Origin: Dehalococcoidia bacterium
GTDB lineage: Bacteria; Chloroflexota; Dehalococcoidia; GIF9; AB-539-J10
Assembly: GCA_030606385.1 (NCBI GenBank)
Contig: JAUWGN010000082.1
Coordinates: 1 to 5,516 of the forward strand
Direction of reading: 5' to 3'
Length of the DNA stretch: 5,516 nt
In this document: in pieces, positions 1 through 5,498 of the stretch
Numbering within the stretch: the first letter of the stretch is position 1
How the letters are laid out: each line of letters begins with the position of its first letter
Made by a program: the position numbers and the translations under genes
Notes under the pieces: model-generated
What the model was told of the DNA's origin: nothing
Databases searched by the model: none
Seen by the model: the letters and a program-made list of their open reading frames with translations, nothing else

Positions 1-2
1 CG

Positions 3-86
3 GGAGAATCGGAGCAAGCTTTCATTGAGGAAGTGGAGCACGGTATTGTCTTGTGGGAAAGGGCAGCAAATGGACCAGGATTTTAA
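3..86 (+). CDS. C-terminal end of an MNT-type nucleotidyltransferase (partial)
   Basis: Only the last 27 codons are in the window; the gene enters from the left edge in the frame that begins at base 3 and stops at TAA 84-86. The visible peptide includes FIEEVEHGIVLWERAANG, which resembles the C-terminal tail of minimal nucleotidyltransferases (MNT fold, Pol-beta superfamily). The catalytic G-S-x-A-R-G-x-x-x-x-x-S-D-x-D core would lie outside the window and cannot be checked. The stop codon is 17 bases inside the following HEPN gene, which is the standard MNT-HEPN gene order and overlap. In characterised MNT/HEPN pairs the MNT protein is the antitoxin and inactivates the HEPN RNase by transferring AMP to it. 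That role here is inferred from family and context, because little of the protein is visible. Confidence 0.6.
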   Translation, partial: GESEQAFIEEVEHGIVLWERAANGPGF

Positions 87-726
87 CCAGTGTCTTGAGA
101 ACAAGAAAATCACCGCTTTTCCAAGGGGAAAGGAATTAGTCAACAAAGAGCTTTCAATCGCCCAAAACGATTTGTCAGATGCGAAAGCCGGCTTTGACAA
201 TCAGCGATACAAATGGTCAACCATCCAAGCCTACTATGCTATGTTTCATGCCGCTAGGGCCCTTATCTACTCCCGAGGCTATCGCGAAAAAAGTCATTAC
301 TGTCTCGCCATAGCAGTGAGGGCGTTATTCGTAGATGAGGGTCTGATGAAAGCCCAGTCAGTGCGTGACTTCAACCGAATTTCGCTTGATTACTTATATA
401 GGTTATCAGGATTATTGGAAGACATAGGTTGTGCCTACAGTATTAAGGATGAACTGCTCCGGCATCTCCTCGGCAAATTGAGTGATAGCTTTCCACCCGG
501 TGCAATGCATGGGCGCAACGAAATCTGGTCCTATCTTCTTCATCTCTTCAATAGTTGGCCCGATGATTGGCTCAAAAATCGGTCCTGTGAGGTGAAACCC
601 ACCCAGCACTGCATGAACCTTATCCGCTTGAGCAACTTTCTGGGCATGTTTGACCGTATTGATGATGCCGGCGTGAGAACATCCACCAATGACTACCAGT
701 CCTCTGTCCTTCACCCTGACCGCTAG
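70..726 (+). CDS. HEPN-domain protein (UPF0332-like) with an abnormal run-on C-terminus
   Basis: The ATG at 70 is preferred over an in-frame TTG at 25 because it overlaps the MNT stop and opens with a family-like start, MDQDFNQCLENKKI. Residues 1-105 are a typical HEPN four-helix-bundle protein. They include FPRGKELVNKEL (17-28), YKWSTIQAYYAMFHAARALI (47-66) and SRGYREKSHYCL (68-79), which carries an Arg-x6-His spacing (R69 to H76) like the HEPN RNase motif, then FVDEG and DFNR (100-103). Family members usually continue with an L-R-x-x-A-D-Y segment and a last helix and stop near 125-140 residues. Here that segment is not recognisable. The frame continues to residue 218, and all of bases 412-726 is antisense to the 3' end of the metallo-beta-lactamase gene. 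The real domain is therefore truncated or altered near residues 104-115 and the last ~100 residues are probably not native. It is the likely toxin partner of the upstream MNT protein; activity of this copy is doubtful. Confidence 0.6.
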   Translation: MDQDFNQCLENKKITAFPRGKELVNKELSIAQNDLSDAKAGFDNQRYKWSTIQAYYAMFHAARALIYSRGYREKSHYCLAIAVRALFVDEGLMKAQSVRDFNRISLDYLYRLSGLLEDIGCAYSIKDELLRHLLGKLSDSFPPGAMHGRNEIWSYLLHLFNSWPDDWLKNRSCEVKPTQHCMNLIRLSNFLGMFDRIDDAGVRTSTNDYQSSVLHPDR

Positions 727-1350
727 CCCCTGGTCATCACGAAAAGGGTCCACCACCCATTCGTCATCTATTTTCGCTTCAACCCAGGGAAAGCCCTTCT
801 CGAAATCGGTTACTCGCTCCACTTCTCCCAAAACCAGGATGAGGTCAGAGGCCACTGTGGAAGCCTCCTTGACTTTGTGAAGCGCTGTTCCCGTCTTCTT
901 TACGGCTGTTTCATCCAATGCAGGAAAATCTACCACGCGTGCGATACCGGGGATATTGAGCCTGCGCTGAAGAAAAGCGTCCGGATGGAGGGTAAGGGGT
1001 ATTCCCTTTGTAGCCCTGTTTAGAAATTCTACCAGAGCTCCAAAATGGTCGAAATGACCGTGGCTCAGAGCCACAGACTCAACTTTGCTCGAGTCTACCT
1101 GTAAAAGGCCTGCATTGTGAAAAAAACAGGTCGTTGACACAGCCGCGTCGAACAGCACTAGATGTTCCTCTGTGCCGGCGTAGACTTTAAGGAGACATGA
1201 TAATCCATGTTCTGCCAGGAGCAGCGTGGGAGGAGGAATCAGTGGCCGCTTGACGACGTCTGTGCTCTGGAGTAAGATTGCATCAGTGTAATTGTCTACC
1301 AAGACTGTAACTTCCAGTTTGTCTGCTTCTCGCAAATTCAATTCACTCAT
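412..1350 (-). CDS. Metallo-beta-lactamase-fold hydrolase, COG1237 / MJ0301-like
   Basis: This 312-residue soluble protein has all the family landmarks in order. They are LVDNYTD (17-23), AEHGLS (46-51), the metal site SHGHFDHFG (96-104; H97, H99, D101, H102), GGCSHAGIINT (222-232; H226), GGFHL (250-254; H253) and APMHCTG (279-285; H282), then a C-terminal NTVGTTYVF strand. This pattern marks the COG1237 group, often labelled 7,8-dihydropterin-6-yl-methyl-4-(beta-D-ribofuranosyl)aminobenzene 5'-phosphate synthase. That name rests on thin evidence and should be read as a family label; hydrolase or phosphodiester-type chemistry on an unknown substrate is the safer call. The ATG at 1350-1348 has AGGAGG nine bases upstream (1365-1360). 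It lies 95 bases after the AOR stop in the same direction, so it may be last in that operon. Its 3' end overlaps the convergent HEPN frame by 315 bases; the intact C-terminus argues that this is the genuine gene there. Confidence 0.88.
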   Translation of the reverse strand: MSELNLREADKLEVTVLVDNYTDAILLQSTDVVKRPLIPPPTLLLAEHGLSCLLKVYAGTEEHLVLFDAAVSTTCFFHNAGLLQVDSSKVESVALSHGHFDHFGALVEFLNRATKGIPLTLHPDAFLQRRLNIPGIARVVDFPALDETAVKKTGTALHKVKEASTVASDLILVLGEVERVTDFEKGFPWVEAKIDDEWVVDPFRDDQGLAVRVKDRGLVVIGGCSHAGIINTVKHAQKVAQADKVHAVLGGFHLTGPIFEPIIGPTIEEMKKIGPDFVAPMHCTGWKAITQFAEEMPEQFILNTVGTTYVFQ

Positions 1351-1359
1351 CGGGTAGAA

Positions 1360-1413
1360 CCTCCTGATAGATTAATTTCAATTAAATGTATCGGGCGCCG
1401 TTTTCGCCCTCAA
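1360..1413 (-). promoter_or_regulatory. Possible weak promoter with dyad, and RBS, ahead of the MBL-fold gene
   Basis: On the - strand TTGAGG (1413-1408) is separated by 17 bases from TACATT (1390-1385). Each matches four of six bases of the sigma-70 consensus. Between and partly overlapping them is a small dyad, GGGCG (minus strand 1409-1405) and CGCCC (1397-1393), with a 7-base loop. AGGAGG at 1365-1360 is the ribosome binding site. The hexamer matches are weak and could be chance; the dyad could be an operator or a processing hairpin. The RBS is clear, the promoter is tentative. Confidence 0.27.
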
Positions 1414-1445
1414 TGAAAAAATCCTGTCGGTGATTTCGACGTAAT

Positions 1446-3362
1446 TCAAAATACAGCTCTCACCACCTCTTCAGCGGCGTCTTCTAACCCCAGTTCTAAC
1501 AGCTTCTCCCTGGTTGGTATGCCTCTTTCCACATCCCAACCCCTTTCTTCATAATAATCGTCCAGAAACTTGTCAGCTATCTCCGCGCTGATCTTTACTT
1601 TTCCAGTATACTCTACAAACTGCGACTTTTCCTCCAGCCATCTTTCAGAAAAGCTATCATCCTTCCTGGTAAATCCTTCCCTTACGTTAGCTGCTTTTAG
1701 CAAGTTCCAGACTCTTTCGCCAGCCTTCATGAGTTCTTCTCTACCAATCTGGATACCCGTCGCTGCTGAATAAAGCTCCGCCAGTAAATTGGCGTAATAA
1801 AACCGGTTAATCTGTGCTCTCGCACATACACCTAAAGAACCCAAAACGCTAAGCCAGTCCTCCGAATATCTCGTCAGTCTCCCCACGTTCAGGCCTGCTT
1901 TATCCTCCGGGGAGACCAACCCGAATTTCAAGCCCCATTGCCAGTGGTGAGGCTGTGGCAAAATTCTTTCCGTGGCACTCTCCGGAACTCCCATCCTGTC
2001 GAGATGTGTCGGGAATTTCTCCAGAGGTCTTGTGGCATAGTAGGTTGGTGAGCCGCCGGCGGCAACATGTGCACCCCTCGGATTCACCAGTTGGGTGAGT
2101 TCCATCGTGCCAAATCTGTCCCAGAGTAGTGGACCTGTGGGACCTGAATATACGCTTAGTCCTTTTGACATCGGAGGAGCAAACTTCTGTGACTCTTTGC
2201 CAAACTTGTCGATAATTCCCGGCAACCCCTCTGCCAGGATATCTCCAAACCCTTCCCTATTCGCTATCTTTCCCGCCCATTTTTCAAGGGATTCCAAATC
2301 GAAGGCAATTTTCGATTGCATATATTCCCCGGTTATCATTCCGTGACCATATAGCTCATTGACGAAGCTAACAACCGAAAAGAACTCGAACATATCCATT
2401 CCATAATCATCTAGAGTAGTGATGCATTTGATAGAGTCTTCAAGGGGCAGACCGAACAACAGAGGCACAACTGAATTAATGGCAGTAGTGGTCACTTTTG
2501 TTAAGCCCTTGAATTTCCCCTTTTTGATTTCCACCACATCTTTATCACCTATGGGGCAGGAGATACAGCTCAACCTTCTCTTATTCAATTGGTAGAACAT
2601 TTCTTTGGGCAGAAGGGGCAGACCTATCCAGAATCCAAATTCATGCCATTCATCGAGGTGTTCCCATTGCCTTACCCGCTGGAGCAACCCATCAACAAGT
2701 TTCATAAACTTCCTGGGATGCGAAACTCTCACTCCCTTTGTGCCCTTTACGATAATCGCCTTCAGGTTTTTTGACCCCATCACCGCTCCGAACCCGCCTC
2801 TGCCAAGCGTTGACGCGTTGTCCACAAAGGACATGGCGAACCTGACCGAATTCTCGCCCGCTTGACCGATGGCGATTATACCCGCCGGCCAGCCAAATTT
2901 AGCCCATAATCGCTCGGAAGTTTCTTCGATACCCCTTCCCCAGAGCTCTCCAGCATCACAAATCTCGACATCGTCATCAAATATCTTGAGGTAAACGGGT
3001 CTGCTGGCACGACCTTTTATGACCACATTGTCATAGCCAGCATTCTTCAGCATAGTGCCAAAAGTCATCCCCCCGCCACCTGCCCACCCGATTGCGTTGT
3101 TTATGGGAAATTTTGCTACCGCGTATATTCTTGATGACCCTGGTGCTATCGTTCCGACAAGCGGACCGGCACCGATTATAATGGTATTTTCGGGGGAGAG
3201 CGGCTCTATCCCCGGTTTTATGTGCTTGTAGGCGAGCTTCACGCTGAATCCAAGTCCTCCGATGAAAGCCTTTGCTAGCTCTGGAGCAACCGGCTCCTTT
3301 TTGACCTCATTTTTGGTCAAGTCGACATGAAGGATATTGCCTGCGTAGCCACCAATTTCCAT
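1446..3362 (-). CDS. Divergent aldehyde:ferredoxin oxidoreductase (AOR) family tungsto-enzyme
   Basis: This 638-residue cytoplasmic protein is slightly longer than the usual 600-620. The AFOR N-terminal domain (about 1-205) is very clear: GGLGFSVKLAY (35-45), GPLVGT (66-71), AGGGGMTFGTMLKNAGYDNV (94-113) and LGRGGFGAVMGSKNLKAI (186-203), which cradle the bis-pterin tungsten cofactor. The AFOR C-terminal domains follow, with a DxxGMD pterin motif at D318-D323, NPRGAH (427-432) and the typical end IPTREKLLELGL. Family members oxidise aldehydes (or related substrates, e.g. BamB of benzoyl-CoA reductase) and pass electrons to ferredoxin. Departures from the usual pattern: the cluster motif is C266-x2-C269-x3-D273 with a fourth Cys at 513, so the third Cys is Asp. 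The second pterin motif reads G508-S-L-G-V-C513 where Asp normally leads. The region around 288-296 reads TKVTTTAIN where many AORs have G-P-E-Y-E with a catalytic Glu. AAGAGG lies 7 bases before the ATG, inside the end of the ferredoxin gene, 4 bases away. Family call is sure; substrate is unknown. Confidence 0.93.
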   Translation of the reverse strand: MEIGGYAGNILHVDLTKNEVKKEPVAPELAKAFIGGLGFSVKLAYKHIKPGIEPLSPENTIIIGAGPLVGTIAPGSSRIYAVAKFPINNAIGWAGGGGMTFGTMLKNAGYDNVVIKGRASRPVYLKIFDDDVEICDAGELWGRGIEETSERLWAKFGWPAGIIAIGQAGENSVRFAMSFVDNASTLGRGGFGAVMGSKNLKAIIVKGTKGVRVSHPRKFMKLVDGLLQRVRQWEHLDEWHEFGFWIGLPLLPKEMFYQLNKRRLSCISCPIGDKDVVEIKKGKFKGLTKVTTTAINSVVPLLFGLPLEDSIKCITTLDDYGMDMFEFFSVVSFVNELYGHGMITGEYMQSKIAFDLESLEKWAGKIANREGFGDILAEGLPGIIDKFGKESQKFAPPMSKGLSVYSGPTGPLLWDRFGTMELTQLVNPRGAHVAAGGSPTYYATRPLEKFPTHLDRMGVPESATERILPQPHHWQWGLKFGLVSPEDKAGLNVGRLTRYSEDWLSVLGSLGVCARAQINRFYYANLLAELYSAATGIQIGREELMKAGERVWNLLKAANVREGFTRKDDSFSERWLEEKSQFVEYTGKVKISAEIADKFLDDYYEERGWDVERGIPTREKLLELGLEDAAEEVVRAVF

Positions 3363-3366
3363 GCAA

Positions 3367-3642
3367 TTACCTCTTAGCTTCTAAAGCATTATAAACGCAA
3401 AACTGGGCACAACGACCGCAGAGGGTACATTCATCGGTAAAGCTGATTTTGAAACCGTCATCACCGCGCTCGATCGCTATTCTGGCTTTCGATGGGTTGA
3501 ACATTTTTTCATAACTGAACGAGCATATTAACTGACAGAGCAAGCATCCCACGCATCTGGAGGGATGCGTTTCAATTTCGATAATTTTTCCGGGCAATTT
3601 ACTCCTTCTTTCTGGGGCTTGCCTTCCCGCAGTAGTCCTCAC
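3367..3642 (-). CDS. 2x[4Fe-4S] dicluster ferredoxin, electron partner of the AOR
   Basis: A small protein with two complete cluster motifs, C30-x2-C33-x2-C36-x3-C40 and C72-x2-C75-x2-C78-x3-C82, separated by 31 residues. The first quartet is followed by CSFSYEKMFNPSKARI, the pattern seen in ferredoxin subunits that accompany AOR-type and other redox enzymes. The usual Pro after each fourth Cys is absent (Ser41 and Val83). It ends soon after the second motif (NALEAKR) and has no third or fourth cluster as in longer HycB/CooF-like proteins. The stop is 4 bases before the AOR start, so the two are surely co-expressed and it most likely takes electrons from, or gives them to, the AOR. The long form starts with GTG at 3642. 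An in-frame TTG at 3597 follows AGAAGGAG and would give a 76-residue protein starting at PGKIIEIE, closer to the usual family start. Confidence 0.9.
   Translation of the reverse strand: MRTTAGRQAPERRSKLPGKIIEIETHPSRCVGCLLCQLICSFSYEKMFNPSKARIAIERGDDGFKISFTDECTLCGRCAQFCVYNALEAKR
3602..3607 (-). promoter_or_regulatory. RBS that may set a shorter ferredoxin start
   Basis: The - strand reads AAGGAG followed by TAAA and an in-frame TTG (3597-3595). The match is better than the AGGA seven bases before the upstream GTG (3642-3640), but the spacing of 4 is short. The 15 residues between the two starts are Arg-rich with no family pattern, which favours the internal TTG. The choice remains open. Confidence 0.4.
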
Positions 3643-3696
3643 TACTTTTCCTGAATCTGCGTATCTCGAAATCTCGTCTCGGGGTTAATTTTTGTT

Positions 3697-4896
3697 TTAA
3701 CTCGCAGATTCTTGTTCAGTTATTTCCTTATGGATACACCTGACGCCACCCTCCACCAGGCTGCCAACACAGCCGTTACATGAAATACAGTCGGCGGTTA
3801 GTCCTCCTGTTCCCTTCAGCCATCTATTTGGAAGGTCTGGTTCCCGAATCAAGGGTCGAGATAGGGCAGCGAAATCTGCGCTTCCTTCCGCCAGTATTTT
3901 TTCAATCACGTCAAGAGACCTTATTCCACCTACCAGAATCAATGGTACATCGATCACTTTCTTGATTTCTCTAGCGTATGGTAAATGGTAGGCTTCCTTA
4001 TCTTTAGACCTGATGTTAGTTCGGCAAAACGCGGGATAGGCAGGTGTCCAGCCAAGTTCTTCTTTGTCACGTATCGCGGTTTCATCCATGCCTCCGCTGG
4101 TTTCAATGGCTGCGAATCCTATTTTTGAAAGCCTTTGTGCGATCTTCCTGGATTCGTTCAGGTCTATTCCGTCTTCCAAAAAATCGTCGACATTCATCTT
4201 TATCAAAATGGGAAAATCCTTTCCTGTTTTTTCCACAGTCCTTTTGTAAATGTCTTCAACAATTTTGATCCTGTTTTCTGTGCTGCCTCCGTATTCGTCT
4301 GTTCTTCTGTTTGTGTGAGGGGACAAGAACTGGCTCAAGAGGTATCCATGGGCAGCGTGGAGTTGAACAGCGTCAAAGCCTGCTTCCTTCACCCTTCTCG
4401 CTGCTTCGGCAAAAGCCTCTATGGTTTCTTCGATTTCTTCAATCGTCATTTCTCGTGGCATATTACTACTGAGGGGGTCAAGAACGGCAGAAGGAGCTAC
4501 GGTCTTTTCTAAGAAAAAGGATTGACGACCACAATGGACCAGTTGTATCGCAACTTTGCAACCATTGCCATGTTCATGTACTGTCTCTGCGATTTTTCTC
4601 AATCCTGGAATTAAATCGTCTCTGTCTATTCCCGTCTGGCGAGGAAGAGGCTTACCACTTGGTTGCACATAGGCATATCCAGTGATTATCAATCCGACTC
4701 CCCCTTCAGCTAAAGTCTTGTATAATTCCACGAGTTCGCCTGTAACGCTGCCATCTTCAGAAGCCATACCCTCATAGGTGGCGGATCTAACTAACCTGTT
4801 TTTGACCACCATTCCACCGATTTCCTCAGGTTCAAAAACCAGGGACGTGATCCTTTTAGGCACCTCTAACTTACTCACTTTTTCACCACCTTCCAT
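3697..4896 (-). CDS. Old Yellow Enzyme-family NADH:flavin oxidoreductase, short form with Cys tail
   Basis: This 399-residue FMN TIM-barrel protein shows FEPEEIGGMVVKNRLVRSAT (21-40), VGLIITG (67-73), AIQLVHCGRQ (116-125) and FDAVQLHAAHGYLLSQFLSP (174-193) with the H180/H183 pair that positions the substrate and Tyr185. NRRTDEYGGSTENR (196-209), LVGGIRS (321-327) and ALSRPLIREPDLPNRW (344-359) for FMN phosphate binding follow. The C-terminus has C370-x2-C373-x2-C376-x10-C387, the spacing of the [4Fe-4S] site in 2,4-dienoyl-CoA reductase and trimethylamine dehydrogenase. The protein ends there, without the ~270-residue FAD/NAD(P)H half of those enzymes. Such short forms exist in the OYE superfamily. 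It probably reduces an activated C=C bond in the cytoplasm; substrate and electron donor are unknown, and the nearby ferredoxin is a candidate donor. The ATG at 4896 is 4 bases after the lipoprotein stop; an in-frame GTG at 4878 has an SD-like AAGGTGGTGA before it and may be the true start. Confidence 0.92.
   Translation of the reverse strand: MEGGEKVSKLEVPKRITSLVFEPEEIGGMVVKNRLVRSATYEGMASEDGSVTGELVELYKTLAEGGVGLIITGYAYVQPSGKPLPRQTGIDRDDLIPGLRKIAETVHEHGNGCKVAIQLVHCGRQSFFLEKTVAPSAVLDPLSSNMPREMTIEEIEETIEAFAEAARRVKEAGFDAVQLHAAHGYLLSQFLSPHTNRRTDEYGGSTENRIKIVEDIYKRTVEKTGKDFPILIKMNVDDFLEDGIDLNESRKIAQRLSKIGFAAIETSGGMDETAIRDKEELGWTPAYPAFCRTNIRSKDKEAYHLPYAREIKKVIDVPLILVGGIRSLDVIEKILAEGSADFAALSRPLIREPDLPNRWLKGTGGLTADCISCNGCVGSLVEGGVRCIHKEITEQESAS
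4883..4892 (-). promoter_or_regulatory. SD-like sequence favouring an internal GTG start of the OYE gene
   Basis: The - strand reads AAGGTGGTGA, one mismatch from the extended anti-SD complement AAGGAGGTGA, then AAAA and GTG (4878-4876). The ATG at 4896 has only AGGA at nine bases, inside the lipoprotein stop region. If the GTG is used, the first six residues (MEGGEK) are lost and nothing conserved is affected. Confidence 0.4.
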
Positions 4897-4900
4897 TCAG

Positions 4901-5458
4901 TTAGTCCTTTTGCATGCTAACATTTAATGTGACCACCGGACGAACAATCACCTTGCTAGTCCCGGTAATGGTTACAGATTTACCGGCATCAAAGTCCAGG
5001 CTAAGAATGGTAGTGTTTCCGTCAACTACCTGAAATGGTCGGACAAACTTCAATTCACCGCTGGGAACTGTAGCATTCTGAGTTTCGCCATCCAAGGTTA
5101 CATTAACTCCCGCAATAGTCATGCGAATTTGGGTATAATTACCAGCAGTTACATTTCCCTGGGCAAGAAGCTCTTTCAGTCCCGTCTCATTAAGTGCAAT
5201 AAGGTCAAAGCTAGGGTTAGTTATATTTAGCGATATCCATTCACCTTCCCCATCGTCTCCCGCCTTATGAATTTTTACCTCAGAGGCGGTGATGTTTATG
5301 TGGCTCACATTGCTGACAGGCCCGGGGTCAGTGACATAGACTGCAACAGCGCCAGTAGGTGCGCCAGTAGGTGCTCCAGTAGGAGCACAGCCTGTCGGTA
5401 TAATGGCTAAAAGTGGCAGGAGAGCCAGTAGCATTAAGTATTTCCCCATCTTGTTCAT
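4901..5458 (-). CDS. Exported lipoprotein with DUF4382-like domain
   Basis: This 185-residue protein starts with a short basic stretch (MNKMGK) and a hydrophobic core (YLMLLALLPLLAII, 7-20), followed by PTGC at 21-24. This looks like a signal peptide II with Cys24 as the lipid anchor, although Pro at -3 is not the usual lipobox residue. A flexible GAPT repeat linker (about 25-37) leads into a beta-rich domain. AVAVYVTDPGP (37-47), ITASEVKIH (56-64), FDLIALNETGLKELL (84-98), AGNYTQIRMTI (105-115), VPSGELK (131-137), LDFDAGKSV (154-162) and IVRPVV (171-176) match the DUF4382 pattern. Its function is unknown; it should sit on the outer face of the membrane. The domain holds ten N-x-S/T sequons (N50, N55, N78, N90, N102, N107, N119, N128, N148, N179). 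The ATG follows a perfect AAGGAGG, and the stop is 4 bases before the OYE gene, so it is first in the operon visible here. Why an exported protein leads a cytoplasmic redox operon is not evident. Confidence 0.82.
   Translation of the reverse strand: MNKMGKYLMLLALLPLLAIIPTGCAPTGAPTGAPTGAVAVYVTDPGPVSNVSHINITASEVKIHKAGDDGEGEWISLNITNPSFDLIALNETGLKELLAQGNVTAGNYTQIRMTIAGVNVTLDGETQNATVPSGELKFVRPFQVVDGNTTILSLDFDAGKSVTITGTSKVIVRPVVTLNVSMQKD
5349..5384 (-). repeat. Three 12-bp tandem repeats coding for GAPT units
   Basis: Three back-to-back 12-base units on the - strand, each coding for Gly-Ala-Pro-Thr in phase, form the linker after the lipoprotein anchor Cys. The two nearest the domain are identical (+ strand GCGCCAGTAGGT); the third differs at two positions. 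A fourth, degenerate unit (Ala-Pro-Thr after Cys24) overlaps the edge. Copy number changes would alter linker length by four residues without a frameshift. Confidence 0.85.
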
Positions 5459-5463
5459 ATTAA

Positions 5464-5470
5464 CCTCCTT
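5464..5470 (-). promoter_or_regulatory. Perfect Shine-Dalgarno of the lipoprotein gene
   Basis: AAGGAGG on the - strand is followed by TTAAT and ATG (5458-5456), an optimal five-base spacing. It fixes the start of the lipoprotein and suggests high translation of the first gene of the cluster. Confidence 0.8.
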
Positions 5471-5492
5471 TATTTTTCACTTGCCAATTTCA

Positions 5493-5498
5493 ATTATA
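5493..5498 (-). promoter_or_regulatory. Likely -10 element of the operon promoter
   Basis: A perfect TATAAT hexamer lies 34 bases before the lipoprotein ATG, in an AT-rich stretch. A transcription start about seven bases on would leave a leader of roughly 25-30 bases holding the SD. The -35 box would lie at or beyond the window edge and cannot be checked. In an archaeon the same AT-rich stretch could instead serve as part of a TATA box. Confidence 0.4.

Noticed and set aside
25..69. TTG at 25 as the start of the HEPN gene
   Set aside because: The 15 extra residues are the out-of-frame reading of the MNT C-terminus; the ATG at 70 matches the family's start and the usual MNT/HEPN overlap.
380..420. 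Shared bidirectional terminator between the convergent HEPN and MBL-fold genes
   Set aside because: No inverted repeat with a T-tract is visible; the HEPN frame simply reads into the MBL-fold gene.
689..880. + strand open frame of 63 codons opposite the MBL-fold gene
   Set aside because: Antisense shadow overlapping the GGCSH-motif region of the MBL-fold gene; no RBS and no family pattern.
1393..1409. GGGCG/CGCCC stem-loop as an intrinsic terminator after the AOR gene
   Set aside because: The stem is only 5 bp and no T-run follows on the - strand; the A/T-rich run lies on the wrong side of the stem for transcription in that direction.
1570..2865. Several + strand open frames of 61-86 codons within the AOR gene
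   Set aside because: They are antisense to a well-conserved AOR coding sequence, are Ser/Pro/Phe-rich in the way of shadow frames, and show no domain pattern or convincing RBS.
3780..4512. + strand open frames of 61-125 codons opposite the OYE gene
   Set aside because: Antisense to clear OYE motifs; translations are Cys/Phe/Ser-rich without any recognisable family.
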